Shown here: in pieces, positions 46,288 to 59,879 of the stretch | Position numbering within the stretch: the first letter of the stretch is position 1 | How the letters are laid out: each line of letters begins with the position of its first letter | NCBI GenBank assembly: GCA_027924645.1 | Contig: BSBN01001483.1 | Location: 1,612,001-1,676,000 of the forward strand | Length of the DNA: 64,000 nucleotides | Direction of reading: 5' to 3' | Source: Cunninghamia lanceolata | Lineage: Eukaryota > Streptophyta > Pinopsida > Cupressales > Cupressaceae | Made by a program: the position numbers and the translations under genes | Notes under the pieces: generated by a model | Told to the model about the DNA's origin: nothing | Databases searched by the model: none | What the model saw: only the letters and a program-made list of their open reading frames with translations

Positions 46288-49200
46288 CTATCTATCATAC
46301 AACCCTAGATACCCTCTAGCTAAGTATGATTCCCGAAGGATGTGCAATCCAGATACAGTGAACTAACAATGCATGCAGAGACATATGCATTACTATGGCC
46401 ATAGTTTTCAATATAAATTGACGTTCACAATGAACGACGTCGTATTGTTCACCCACTCCAACTCGACTTGGATACTATCATATTCCTACAATTTGACTTG
46501 GTCAACTACATTTAACTTATGAAGTCATGATGATTTCAACAATTTAGTCTTCCCGACCCAATACATGTTTTCTTTCACAGTCTAAAATCCATAGACTTTT
46601 TCTTTCATCTTTCTTCCTTTACAAGGACTCTCATTGCATCATTGCAATACTCGAGGTCCATGACTTATTATCTCATAATAAATATAGATAGATTAATTAC
46701 AACTAAGATGATAACCTTACCCAGGTTAAGCATTGTAGTCTAGGAATCTAATTCCCTTATTGCAAGTAAGAGTACTTATACATAGTCAGGGCACTTGACC
46801 CTTCAATCACGATCTAAATAATGATCTCAATGTCTTATTATAATAATTACCATATCAAGGTTAAATTTAGATTCAATTGATGAGTTTTGCCTAACTCAAA
46901 CCTAGTCTTTCTGACTTAGGTGAATTCACAAGACACTGTCGTTGCTCTATTAATCATTATGGATTGACTATCCATTCTTAGGTTTCTCTCTTTGCATCTT
47001 TGCAACGTTTGAGATTTACCCCTTTGTCAACAAGTAATAGCTTAGAGAAATGAATTAATGTTTGACTTAACCATTTAATGGTACCTCTTGCATACTTGCA
47101 AAATCTGAGGCTTACGACTCGTATTTCAAATTGACTTGTAACTCAACAGGAAGTTTTCCCCACCTAAGGTTAATCATTGTTGACTAGTAACAATTCTCAT
47201 TCCAACAAGATAGATATGAACATTTACTAAATTAGGGTTCATGACACATTAATGTCTACTCACAAAATGAGTTCACCCACTTATAAGCTCTATGAAACAT
47301 CCTCGATACCCTCAAGGTGTTTGAATTCCTCATGCATTAGCGCATGGCACAAAGGTTTACTCTATTCCCGAGTTTATGGATTCATGTCCGTTCACACGAT
47401 GTAAAAAGGGTTTTCTATTTCATTGTTTATACGGATAGCATTTGTAATGCAATAATAATCCCATAACAGTCTAAAACATTGTTTAATAATATCCACTCCT
47501 AAGTGGTCTCTAACTCGGCTATTCGGTTCCCATATGTTTATACAACATACTCAAATATATAATACAATTTCCCGTAAGCTCAGAATTTAAAGTTTTAGAC
47601 TCATAATGGTCTACAAGGTAATAGCGACACAAAAATCATCACATGCAACTTAATTTCGACACAAAATATGGGTTTCCCACCCTTATCTTTTCATTACAAA
47701 AATCATGATAGTTTTTGACCAAGAATAATTACTGTTACTACAACTCTACACCTCCTTCCAAATCAAATGGTTTCACATGGTTCAATAGGTAAGAGTAATA
47801 AAATAAGATAATACAAGACTTGGAATCTATCTCATGACACTAGAGATTATCAAACACATTTGTCGACCTCTAACTAAAGGTATAAAATGAATAAGGCACT
47901 AGCTAGTTACATTTGTCGATGTTCCATGTCTTGTTTTCGAAATCATTATCTCTTTGACCCAAGAGATGTTTTAAATCCTCATCTTCCTCTGGTTTTTAAC
48001 TCCTGAAACCACAGCCAGTTACAACTACATCTCCAGCTGTCAAACAAACTAAAGTCTACGTTGAAACATGCATTAAATCTGAGGTTTTAAACTCCTACAC
48101 AGCATGCACATGGTGCAATGTGGTCTCTCACTATGAAGCTATCGTTTCAAGTGAACAAAAGACAGTTTTAAGTTGATAATATAGTCATAAAGGAACCTCT
48201 CTAAACATACGTCATTGCCGACTGCTTGTAGAATATAATACACCTTTTGCATCATGCATTGATCAATATAAGTGTGTATACATTTGAAGATTCTGTTCTA
48301 TTATTATTATGTTTTCTTTTACGATATGCAAAGTTATTATTTCTGTGAGGACAGTCATGAGTTCGAACTCTTACGAAGGCAACAATGATACTTAATCAAT
48401 GTAAATATCCTCACATAGAACTCGCAGTAAGAAAACATCATTATCGTATTCTATTAGTTGTAAGCTCATTATACTAACATTGCAGAGAAGGGACATCAAT
48501 AATGATCTTAGACTGCAAAGAAGAGAAAATGGAACTTGTCGACGGAGTTTGAAGACTGCTGTGGCAAGCTCGTCCTCACCAAGCTCTCGGCGACCTCTGC
48601 AGGTTATTTTCTTACTCTCTCCGCTCTCTGCACACTCCTATCCACGTCCTCCTCCGATAAGACGTGCTTCCTCTGGTTTTTAAAACACTCACTACTCCTC
48701 CTACCCTCTATAGCAAAGAGGATCCAATCGTCTTTTCTGCGGTTTTCAAATTCTAAACAACAGCCAAGAACTCACCATCCTCTCTCCCCACGTCGATGGA
48801 GTATATACCATTTAACTCACCATTTTCAATTTCTAAACCACAGCATCACTACTCCCCTCTCGCACCCACGATGAAGGAGTTTCCACATTTATTTAATGGT
48901 TACACTTAAATCTCAATTGTATAACCTCCTACCGTGCTCAGCGAAGAAGATGACTGCTCTTTCTCTACGGTCTTTTGATTCTAAACAATAGCAAAAACTC
49001 CTCCTTTTCTCCCCACGATGATGGAGAATATCTGCATTAGCTCACCGTTCCACTATAATCTCAACAGCATACCTTCCTACCCGTCCACCCACGGTGATGG
49101 AAGATAGAACATTTAAACCACAGTCGGCACATGCCTATACACAAGGGGTCAACATAACTGCAGCTACCCGACTCCTCACTTGCAGCGGCCACAATCAAGA

Positions 49201-50495
49201 TGGAGGTTTCTAAATGGCGACGTGGCATAACAACCTCATCCATTTCCTCCACAAGAAGACTTCTAACCTTTGAAAAAATGCAACTAACATCGCTAGAGGA
49301 ATGAAACTCTCACAAGGTGATAAATAATAAATGCACAAAGTGTCTCCAAGGTCGAAAAAGAGATAAAGAATCAAGACCGACTATAGTAAGAAAGTATGGG
49401 TTTGATTTAAGATAACTCAAGTCGTAAGCTCGAGAGGAAAAGACGTATTCACAAAGGATGATGTCCAACATGACAAAGCTTGGGCGTAAAACAACTTGAC
49501 TTGGCGAGAAAACCAATATCAAGCAAACTGATGAAAATACCTCCCGTTAGCCAAGTTATGACTAAAACGATTTTGGAATATCCTTCCAAATAACGACCAA
49601 AATAGTTATAGCATATGTCGACTTCACATTCGACTTCCGTCGATTTTCAAAAAGGGAATAAATTCACAACACATGATCAACGCATTTTTATGGCAATCAC
49701 AACGGATTGGGCGTAACGCAAAACAAGATTTTAGATTTCGTTTAGCTATCATGTAGCTGAGAAAAACTTCTACCCGAAGTTGTTAAAAACTTCTCTATTT
49801 GACCCAAGGATTTCAGATGATGTGAATGGGTCGAGTTCACCTCCCCATCACAATTCTTCATTAAAATCACGTCGACTTGATGAGTTCATTTGTTGACGTT
49901 AAACGTCGACAATATTAACGTCATCTAACTTGATGGGAACGTCTTGACGTTTAAGAAGCAATAGAAAAAATTCAAGTGACACAAGAAGAATAACACAACT
50001 ATTTTACATCCATGACGTTGTTTACTTTACAAACGACTATGTTGACTCACCATCGACTTGACTAGATGATAATCAAGATATCGACTACCTGTCGATTAGA
50101 TTCAAAAGTAACTAGCAAGACAAGACTTACCTCATACGACTCATTGGTTCACATTATCATTTAACACTAGACTCGTTTGGAAAATTGACCACTCGTAATC
50201 CAAGGTCTATCTCTCTCTTCTCGAAAGATTCTCTCTTCTCTGAGAGTCGATAAATTGTAATCCTGTTTCACTTGTCATCAAACAATAAGAGATCAGTGCA
50301 TCATTATTCAAAATAAATCAAATCTAATCATATAGATATAAAATCGACAATAACATAATCATCTCCATGATTTCATAAATGATATTCAATATAATTCCAT
50401 GTCATATCCTGTCATAAGTCTATAACATCTCAACAAATTTACTTATGCCCAAGTAAAAAGTAAAAGTATAGCAAGTCAGAAATTGGGATGTAACA
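46288..50495 (-). mobile_element. Solo LTR, 5' part (right of the nested Tekay insertion)
   Basis: Read on the minus strand, this starts at 50495 with TGTTACATCCC and runs to the Tekay insertion point. Colinear blocks match the Tekay LTR, for example 48120-48260 against the reverse complement of 44840-44990. The TACGG at 50496-50500 matches 33388-33392 on the other side, so both halves form one solo LTR of about 4.69 kb split by the nested element. Divergence from the nested LTRs is high. Small open stretches inside (for example 48536-48874) are not convincing genes. Confidence 0.88.
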
Positions 50496-50500
50496 TACGG

Positions 50501-52261
50501 GATCATTAAAAAATCTAAACCCCCAAAAGATATGGTAAGTGTAAATTTGAGTAAACTAAGGCATCCAATGGGTGCAACCTATCTGGATACAAACTCTTGA
50601 ATAATTCGATGGAATAGATACCCTTTGGTCATAGCATCTAAATTGAGTGAAGGCAATTTATTTATTTTATTTTTAAATAAAAGGGAAACAATTTATCAAA
50701 TAAAAACATTAGCAGAGTCAAGACTCATAGCACCTCTTGTTAGAAAGCAATGCTTTATGAAGTCCTAAAACAACAAATATGGAACACAAAGCACTACCTA
50801 CTGCAGCTGAATGATTGAACATTGTGAAAAAAGTAAAACACATAGAGAGTGTTTACAAATTGGGTAGTGTCAATGGGAAACTCAATATATTAATTGGAAT
50901 TGATGGAAAACTCAATATTGTAACCTCCATCAATTTCTACACTAATATTTATAGGATTTTTTCATTACTTCCATATCTATATGAGATCTCATTTCAACTT
51001 CTACTAAGCTTTGCATTCTCCTATCTATGTAAACCTTACCATAAATTAGTAACATTATGACACACTAGCCTAGACTTGGCCTTCAAATGAAATTTAGCAA
51101 CCTACGATCCAAACATAAAACTTCCAACAAAATGATCAAACACATACATCTTAACCATTGGTTGACAAAAGGGTTAGCCAAGAAACAAACAATGAAGTAG
51201 AACGAAGTTATAAATTGTTAACAACAAAGTGATAGTTACCTTTCCAAATGTAAACTTACATGGATAGTTGACTTGGACCACATAACATCATATAAACATG
51301 CACTTTGAAGTTTAATACTAAACTTCCAAAGGATGCATATAAAGTACACTATTTTGAATGCAATATAGGATACCTTGTGATCTTATAGTATCCCTAGCTC
51401 TTACCTAAAAGAACTACTAATCATAGTTAGGAAAGAGGCAGTAACTACAACCAAAACTTATTAACAACTCAAGAAAACCAGGATAAGTGAATTGCTTTAA
51501 AGATATGCCATTTTGGATAGGTTCCCCTCCACCCATACTGCAATCTAACCCACTACCCAAGCCCCTACAAAATAGTACCCTGGTCTACTAAGAGTTCTTT
51601 ATTTTACATGGAAGCACTTGCTATTTATTGTTTGGATAAAAATTATTTACTGAAAATAATTCAATGTTGTTGAAATGACTTTTTCCTCACTTTATCGACC
51701 CTTAATCTAGAAAGAAAGTGACACTAGCATTCAACACTATTCAAAACTTGTGTTTTCCTCATTGTGCATAGCATTATTGCAGCCACAACAATTGATGGCT
51801 AAAAATTCAAAACCCTTGTGTCTTGCAGCTGAAAGGGGAACACAAGATTAACCCCATTCTCTATACTTTCCTTGCTTTGAAAACATTGGAAATCACCTGA
51901 GAGAAACACCCATCCTTGTGGTCTTTCTTTCTATTAATAAACCAGTTTGGGATCTTGAACTGTCTAGGATTCATCACTATTACCATTAGATTTTCCAATT
52001 CTTGTGCTGACTAAACTATTTTTTTCTAAATGCTCATAATGTATATTTAAAAAAACCACAAACCTAAAAACCCCAACAACAAAAAATTAAAAATTCAGAA
52101 AAAGATCGGTAACTTATTTTTAAAATACAGTGTTACTCCTATAGGAAAAAAAAATTCAAAACCTTCCATTATAACCCAAGAAATTTAAAGAACATGAAAG
52201 GGTAAGTGCAAAAGGTTGGGGGGCCAAAAAGTGGCCAAAATTTTTTCAAAAAAAAATAATA
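50501..52261. other. AT-rich unassigned DNA
   Basis: No gene, RNA or transposon terminus is recognised. An open stretch at 50815-51060 has no recognisable domain. Confidence 0.4.
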
Positions 52262-52356
52262 CATAATGCGCTCGCGTTATGGTTTGGTAATGATGAGCCT
52301 AAGGCTCAGCAAAACCAAACCATAATGCACTCGCGTTATAACGTGAGCACGTTATG
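52262..52356. repeat. Cluster of near-palindromes with a direct repeat
   Basis: CATAATGCGCTCGCGTTAT (52262) recurs with one change at 52321. GTTATGGTTTGG and CCAAACCATAA form an inverted pair around TGAGCCTAAGGCTCA, itself a palindrome. ATAACGTGAGCACGTTAT (52339-52356) is nearly palindromic. The whole could fold into nested hairpins and lies directly before the TA microsatellite. Confidence 0.8.
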
Positions 52357-52366
52357 TTTAATTTTA

Positions 52367-52492
<126 letters not shown>

Positions 52493-52623
52493 AGCATTTC
52501 TACTCATTTTATTTCTTTATTTTCCTCTACACCCGCGGCCTACAAACCCTAAGGAGCGCGCTCGCATTTTTGAAAACCCAATTAGACACCAAAATCTTAC
52601 CGATTCATCGCTAAAATGTCGCC

Positions 52624-54322
52624 ATGACGTTGAGCAAGCCAAAGGAGTGAGTTTTATTTATTTTTTTTGTTTGAATTTGTTTCTAAATAGGTAGGTTTAA
52701 GTTGATTTTTGATGTAAATTTCTTTAATTGTCAGGAAATGTTAATGCACCTCCTCCTCCTCCTCCTCAAAATCCACAAAATCCTAAAGAGGAAATACCTG
52801 CTGAAGAACAACCTGAACAACAAACTCCTCCATCCATTTCTCGACATGCCCCTGGAACACAAAAAAATCTAATGGGGCAAATTGAAAACAATAAAAAAGA
52901 AATTGAAGACATAATTGCAAGGTTGAAAGATCCTTCAACTTCAACCTTGCATAGGTCCACGCTTGCTCAATCTCTTGAATCTATGTTATCAAATGTAGAT
53001 TCAATTAGCAAGCAAATATCTAGTTGGTCGGATAAGAGGAGAGAGTTTAAAGAGTATTATGCAGACAAGCTATCATATGAAGATGTGAAAAAGTTACAAA
53101 TTACAAAATTGGACTTGTGTTCCATTTTCACAAACCCACAAACAAATCAACCTCCACCCATTACATGCAAGAGGTTCCCTATCCATTAGTGCAACAACCA
53201 AGCGATAAGGGACAATTTTGGGCAGAGGTGGTGGATGGTTTTTGACCATCCTCCATGCAATAATAATGAGATCCTGCAATACTTTTTGAGGAAACTCTAC
53301 TATGAGTTTGTCCTCAGTAAAGTGCCAAACTATTTTTATAAGTGGGACTTCTAGGGTAGAGATGGGGGGTTAGCACAAGATAGGCCAGGGGCACGTGTTG
53401 ACCCACAATGGCCAGTGAGACGAGTAATCAACAAACCAACCCATGAGCATGTGTCTATCCCTTCCATTGTGAAGGAGAGTGTTGAGGTCAATACACTTCA
53501 GTCCATTAGTGCCTTGACCCAGAGCATCATAGACCATGCCAGTCCTGTAGCATAGCATGGGTTGGGAGATAGTACGAGGAGTAGGGTCCCACCCCATACT
53601 TGTCAGACTTGCGGGTCAGCCTATGGTTATGACCCCATGGATAGTCAGGATGCAAGTGCACAGGCTACATCTGTAGCTGAGCAGATGGTAATGACAGATA
53701 CCCTCCTAAGTGAGACTTTTGGCCTTGATACTTAGGTAAACATTAGCAAGTTCATTGAATTTAATTTATTAAATTTCATTTTTGAAATGCAAGATTAACT
53801 AATTTAGTTTGATGATTTTAATGAAATTTCAGGGTCATAGCATTGATGCAGTTTTCAGTGGTTCTCCACCTACATATTACACTACATCATCTACTGTCGG
53901 GGTATGTAACTAGTAAACAATTATAAATATTACATGTGAATAGCATCGTTATATGAATGGTATTCTAATATCTGATTTTGGATGTTGAATAGGTTAATAT
54001 TAGAGATTTCACGGGAACACCTGCCAGTGGTGGTGGACTTCAAAGCTTCATGGAGGTAATAAAATAAATAGTTTAATGAATGAATTGTACTTACTAGATT
54101 TTTGTCTGTGACTTGTGTGCATTATTGTGTGTACTTCCATGTTTAGGTGAACGTGTGTGTATGTTAGGAGCCATGATTTGCATCACTATTATAGTTTTCG
54201 TAATTGAATAATGTTGTTTTATTTCTAGATGATGCAGGCTGCGGAGACACCTCCCGATGTTCATAGGGCAACGGAGCATGGTGTGACCTCTGCGATTCAT
54301 AGCTCCATGCCATTGACAGGGG
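52624..54322 (+). pseudogene. Decayed intron-containing gene of unknown family, cut by Tat B
   Basis: Exon-like blocks are bounded by GT/AG signals. A first block ends 52646 before GTGAGT, and the next starts 52735 after TTGTCAG. The latter is protein-like to 53735, with Pro-rich ('NAPPPPPPQNPQNP') and helical ('NKKEIEDIIARLKDPSTS') parts but several stops and a shift near 53170. Then come exons 53833-53901 (69 bp) and 53993-54055 (63 bp), each a multiple of three, and a last exon from 54229 cut by the Tat B LTR at 54323. Clear features include 'CQTCGSAYGYDPMDSQD' and 'AVFSGSPPTYYTTSSTVG'. I do not recognise the protein. It may be a transposase-associated gene or a host gene. Splice calls are by eye and the first junction does not give an obvious open frame. 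Confidence 0.45.
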
Positions 54323-56404
54323 TGTTGGTAATCATTTATGTCTAAGGTTTTAAGCTTAAACGATTGCAGGGTTTTTTATTTAAACCCTATAAAATTTCTA
54401 GGTCCATCGGTGTGAGTTGGTTTTTTGTTTTAGTGATTATGTTGTCCATAGTGGTTTGTTCCTTTCATCGCTGTGACATGCTTCATCAGTGACTGAGTTA
54501 GGGGTTATTCTGACGGCCGACGAGACGCTTTATGGTCTTCGGCGTGACATTCTTCATCGGCGTAGGGGGAAATGTTGCTCCGATGGGTTGGTTGCGCCAA
54601 TGGAGGTATCTATCAGGCTGACAATGCGTGTCGGGCAAGTGGCAAGGCGTTTGGCCGATGGAGGGGTCTCCTCCATCAAGCAGGGTCATCGGCGTAACTA
54701 TGGGCATCGGCGGATGTTTCTTGGATGTCGCCAATCTCTGATGGACAAGGTTTATGCAGGGTGGTCGTCGGAGTGACAAACGTATCGACAGGTGAGTTTT
54801 TAGGCCCGCCGATGGGTTCTGGTCTCGCCGATTTAGTTTTGGTATCAACGGGAGTCAAAGTGATGGGTTGATGGCAAGTGGTTCAATGGTCATGCAGGGC
54901 AAAAGTGCAGGACACTAGGTTTGCTCATGGGTTGGTTTATATGATAGTCAAGCAAGCATTGCAGGATGAATGTGGGATTATTGATCTTGCATTTTTGAAA
55001 TGGTCAGCGATGGATGCGCGGGGTGCCTACGTGGCACGTTTTTATTTGTTCTTGACTTTTCAGACTATTTTGGCACCGCGGATCTTAGCGCTAGGTAGGA
55101 TTTTGATGGTCACAGTTTAAAATTTCATCAACATGGGATTTCCCGGGCTCGATGCATCTTTCTTGGCGGGAATCTTCAGACGCAGACCTTTGCTACGTCC
55201 TACAGGTTGGTGTGGCATTAATGGCACATGAATTATAGAGGTATGGTCTGATTGACTAGATAGCTACCCGACTGAAGAAGAAAATCCTCAGGTGGCGGCA
55301 TGGGGCTCGAGCTCAGCTGCTCCTCGTCCTTCTCTTACTTATCCATGTTTTGTCCCCTACTGCATTTATTATTTTGAGCATCATTTCTAGTGCTGTCTAT
55401 CTGACAAGAAATTTGGACCTTGCCTTGTAATTATTTCGCTGAGTACACAGTCATGGTATAAAAGCCATGCGATGTTACTCATTTTGGGGGTTGAAAAAAC
55501 TGGACAAATTTCTGGCTCTGTGATACAATACGACTTAATTGGTGGCCCTGTCCTGGATGTTTTGTGAGTTTATGAGTCTCATGTTGTATGTTTCATGCAT
55601 AAATTAACTGGTTTCATGCTGCTTTATATGAGAAATGCACTGATTGCATGTGTTTAATCATTTGTCTCCATGTTGTGGCTGTATTTTCTTTTGAGTCTAA
55701 ATAACTAAGGGTTCTTTATGATTTAGGAATATGGGTTCTTTGTATTGAATGTTTAGTCTCCTACCTTTGTTCAAGGGACAAATTAAAAGTTTTAGATTAA
55801 TCATTGAGAAAATATGTTGCAGCGGGGATTCCCTTAAGCATGAATGACTAAACACTCTGTTTTGGGAGGTATCTGTAAAGCAAATATATTAAAATCCCCT
55901 TGATACCCAGTCTTTGGTATATGTTTATGCTGCCATTCACATGTGTATGTCTACTGACTCCAAGCCCTGGATAGGCACCAATCTAGCCTTGCATTGAGAT
56001 TACACTCCAGGTCCTAGTTTTACATCCAAATACAAATCAAACTCAAACTTCATAAACAAACCTTTTAGGACATTAGAAGTAGTTTTAGGATCCAAAATCC
56101 TCTGTCTACAACTGAATATAGGCCCAAAGCTAGCCCCTTTGCACTTATCTCACAGTTTTGGTCTGCTTAATAGAGGATTTATCTGCTTTGTGTCAACATC
56201 CCATCATATATATAGATGCATTTTATAGATGTTGAATAGGGAATACCCCCTTGGTTCTGCAGAGCCTAAAGAAGAAGAGGAGATATTTATAGAGTCTATC
56301 TCCTATACTGTTGGCCCTTGGCTTGGGAATCCTGTTGATCAAATGATGGCTATTTTGTAGGGATTACTGGGAACAAGCATCCAATCTGGGAAAAATAACC
56401 AACA
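54323..56404 (+). repeat. 5' LTR of Tat element B
   Basis: Starts TGTTGGTAATCA and ends AATAACCAACA, 2,082 bp. Its first 40 bp, the region after the TATA box and its last ~700 bp resemble Tat A's LTR. The U3 in between is unlike Tat A, with repeats of CGATGGGTT, CATCGG and GCCGATGG type. Confidence 0.92.
55457..55464 (+). promoter_or_regulatory. TATA box of Tat B LTR
   Basis: TATAAAAG lies at the place corresponding to TATAAAG in Tat A, followed in both by a 'GATG(T/C)TACTCA' type segment. Confidence 0.6.
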
Positions 56405-56409
56405 GAAAT

Positions 56410-56427
56410 TGGCGACTCTACTGGGGA
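56410..56427 (+). promoter_or_regulatory. Primer binding site of Tat B
   Basis: TGGCGACTCTACTGGGGA starts five bases after the LTR end. It differs from the Tat A site at two central positions. Confidence 0.75.
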
Positions 56428-56534
56428 CATGATTTGAAAGTATTATCCTATGAACCTAGATACTAAAGAAAATAATTCCTACTTGTAGGTGGCGACTCCA
56501 AACCAATCTCCCAACCGGTAAAGTAAAAATTTGT

Positions 56535-58071
56535 ATGCAAGGGAGAAGATCCCAGCGTAATACTCTGTTTGAGGAGTTACACATAAAAATGATGTATAGG
56601 AAAAAAGGGACTGTTCGAGCCAGTCAAGATGGTTCTCCTAGACCCAGGAAAAATGAATTTATTCAGGACAATCCAGGATCCTCAGAGCAAACAATACCCT
56701 ATTTTTCAAACACTGAGGCTGAAATCCAGAATGTATATGAAAGACAGCAGGGTGGTGCTCTTAGAATAAGGTCAGAATTTTTTCAAGAATGCCCTTTTTT
56801 AGATCCCAGTGATAGATTTGAAGAGGTTGAGTCTCCAAGGGATGAAGATTATGATGATTAGAATGGGATAAAACCATCTTCTTCTATGCCTAGAGAAGAG
56901 GAACTAGCCGATGAAATTAAGAGCTTAAGGGTAGAATTAGAATATCTACAAGCAGTAAAGATCAGAGATGACATGAGACAGAAAGTGCAAGCTATGAGAG
57001 TTGCTCAGAATGATTCAGTTCCTACCCTTGGCAATGCAAGTATGCAAAGAAATCAACACAGGAATGAAGTATAGGGTCAGCACAATGATCAAAGACAGAA
57101 TGCAAACAATGTTGGAGTACCATTAAATAATGTAAGAAATCATAACGTACTTAGAAATGCCAATGTTATTCAGCCTGGTAGACAACCTATGCAACTTGAC
57201 AGATTTAGGTAGTTAGTTTTTGATGGCATTCCTAGTTACCCCAACCCTATTGACAAACATGTGAGGCTGCAAGTGCCTAAATTTTCAGGAAGTAATACTG
57301 TATCAGGTGAAGACCATTTAAAAGCTTTTCAAAATATCATGGACAACTTTGAGGTTGAGCATGAGGATGTATTTATGAAATCATTTATGCAATCCTTAGT
57401 TGATGAAGCCAAGGAATGGTATAAAGGTCTACCGGACAGAAGCATTTCATCATGGGATGACTTTAGGAGAATATTCAAAGAACAGTATGGTGACAAAACT
57501 GATCCTAGTTTCTTTATTAATGAATTTACTGGCATCACCAAAGGATCAAATGAATAGGTTACTGATTTCAATGCTAGATTCACTAAGGTATTGAACAAAT
57601 TGCCACAGGACTTGAGACCTAATGAACCTATGTGCATAGTGTTGTACATAAATGCTTTTGACGCCAAAACAACTTATGGATTGAGAGACAAGAGCCCTGC
57701 TAGCCTCAGAGATGCCTTCAAAATTGCAACAAATATTGAAAACAACAGAAAGGCATCTGGTAAAACAAACAGGAGAGATGATGTCAAAATTTTGAAAAAT
57801 CTGAATAACAAATCTCAAGCTACTCAAGGCAGTGCATCTACTTCTGAGGATAAAATAGATAAGTTGACAACTATTGTTAGGGACCTAGGTTATAGAATGG
57901 CTAAAAATGAGAAGGGGATAGGTCCTGACAGACCAGTTTACCAAAGGCAAGAAAGAAGATCATCATTACATGACATGCCGTATCATACCAATTGGCATAA
58001 TGGTAAACCCGTCCTCCCACACAACAATACAAATCAAAGAGCTCAAAATGCTAAGGAAACTCATGATCCTT
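56535..58071 (+). pseudogene. Tat B Gag
   Basis: Collinear with the Tat A Gag. It has the same charged N-terminus, coiled-coil block (about 56886-56990) and capsid core (57261-57760; 'EAKEWYKGLPDRSI', 'DFNARFTKVLNKLPQDLRP'). TAG codons at 56859, 57072, 57210 and 57555 break it. At 57210 and 57555 Tat A has glutamine. No frameshift has occurred. Confidence 0.88.
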
Positions 58072-58697
58072 TGAAGAAAGCTATAAATATTGTTAATGAC
58101 ACCCCATGGTGTATAATCTGTCAAATGCCTCACTCGCAGTCACAATGTATGATTGCTCAGTCTCTGTACAATAATGTTGTTGCTTGTGATGAATGTAATG
58201 AGCCGCATTGCATGGAAGATGAGAATGTCAATATGTTGTCTGCAAACGGAGAATACTCATTTCATGATGCTGATGCAAGTGCAGGTAACGAGATTCAGGC
58301 CTGCCAGTAGTTTCCCTATGATGAAGATGAGGAAGACAACTATGCCTATGCTCAGGATTCACATAATTTTTTGAATAATTTGAAGAGACCTTCTGACGAA
58401 GAAATTAGAGCCCTCACAGCTGCGGCAGTAGCTCAGGTCAAAAGCAATTACAACCTAAGAGGTAAGACTCAGGTAAGTGGTATACCTCAACCAGAGAACA
58501 CTTTTGTGAGCCAACCAGTGCAAAATTATAAGAGGACTGAAACATATAAAAAATAGTGGAGCAATAATAAATAGAACTTTAAGCAAAAAATAGAAAGTAT
58601 AGTTCCCCAGGTTGAGAATCAGAAAAGTTTTCAAAACAGGAATGACAGTCAAGGAGTTGTAAAAGCTAAGGTTGAATCATCCCAGGATAAAAGTAAA
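58072..58697 (+). pseudogene. Tat B Gag-Pol linker with Cys/His clusters
   Basis: Retains both metal-binding-like clusters seen in Tat A: 'CIICQMPHSQSQC' (C-X2-C-X3-H-X4-C) and 'CDECNEPHC'. The acidic stretch and the 'RPSDEEIRALTAAAVAQVKS' block follow. TAG codons lie at 58308, 58554 and 58572. Confidence 0.7.
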
Positions 58698-59395
58698 ATG
58701 GTGGAGCAGGCTACAACTGTTATTCAAAATCATCTTCCATTTGATATAACTCAAGTATTATCGCAAATAAAAGTCTCTGTCCCACTGATGGAACTGATGA
58801 AAGTGGAAGAATTCAAAAATAAAGCAGTGTCCTTGATTTTAGGAATGCCCTGTCAAGCCAAGCAGAATGATGAGTCTCAGAGTAAGAAACAGGCCCTATA
58901 TATTGATGAAGATGAAGTTCCTGAGGTATATTTGGGGATGACCATGACAAAATGCCCTTCACAAGTGGAACCGTTTTATGTCTCCCTTGTCATAAATGGA
59001 AAAATAATTAAGAACTGTATGCTTGACTCAGGAGCGTCCACGAACATCATGCCAATGGATGCTAGGGAGGTACCTGTCATTGGAATCATGAAGGATGTTG
59101 ATTTCAGACTGGCGGCTTATCCTGAGAGGACCTACAAAATAAACATAATAGTTGTTGATATCTAGCCACAGTATGGCATGTTGCTGTCAAGAAGGTGGGC
59201 AACACTCATTGGAGGGAGTATGCAATTAGACCTATCATACGCCATGATCCCTATGAATGGCAGGGATGTCAAACTGATTAGAGAAGAAAGGTCATCAGAG
59301 ACAGTCGAGGATCAAGAATCAGAGGAACAGATATATTTTGTGAACACAGAATGTGATAATTTCAGAGTTGTCTCAGATGTTAAAGAAAGTAAAGA
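58698..59395 (+). pseudogene. Tat B protease with in-frame deletion
   Basis: The active-site segment 'NCMLDSGASTNIMP' (Asp-Ser-Gly kept) is followed directly by 'MDAREVPVIGIMKDV'. Compared with Tat A, 60 bp (20 codons) are missing after the NIMP motif, with short ATGC homology at the breakpoints. TAG 59163 stands for Lys in Tat A. The deletion would remove part of the flap region, so the copy is likely inactive. Confidence 0.85.
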
Positions 59396-59419
59396 GGGAA
59401 ATATTTGCATTCAAGAATT

Positions 59420-59830
59420 AGATCAACAGGGTCTATGGACCATTTATTTTGATGGAGCTTGTTTGAAAGAAGGCTCTGGTGTTGGGATTATATTTCTGTC
59501 TCCAGCTAGTAAGCTTCTAAAATTCTCTTTCTTGTTGAAGTTTGCCTGTACAAATAATATTGCAGAGTATGAGGCTCTGTTGTTAGGATTGAATGTCACT
59601 TTGAGGCATGGAATTAAGATGCTCAAGGTATTTGGTGATTCAGAGCTTATTGTTTCCCAAGTTAGAGATAAGTATGCATCAAAAAATAAAAGGTTGAAGC
59701 AATATAAGCATGCTGTTTGGGATACAATAGAATTGTTTGATGCTTTTTCAATAAACTAGATTGAAAGATCAAAGAATGTCAGGGTAGATTTTCTAGCCAA
59801 TGTAGCTATAAGGCCAAATGATATAACTTT
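59420..59830 (+). pseudogene. Tat B upstream RNase H, before RT
   Basis: Same location and motifs as in Tat A: 'WTIYFDGACLKEGSGVGI', 'NNIAEYEALLLGLN', 'KVFGDSELIVSQV' and 'IERSKNVRVDFLANVA'. The four acidic residues are all kept. Here the frame is continuous across the site where Tat A is shifted, which confirms that the domain joins protease to RT in one reading. TAG 59757 replaces a Trp (TGG in Tat A). Confidence 0.87.
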
Positions 59831-59879
59831 GTCAGATGTTACAAATGTTGAAATCAAACTTAGACCTACAGTGCCAGAT

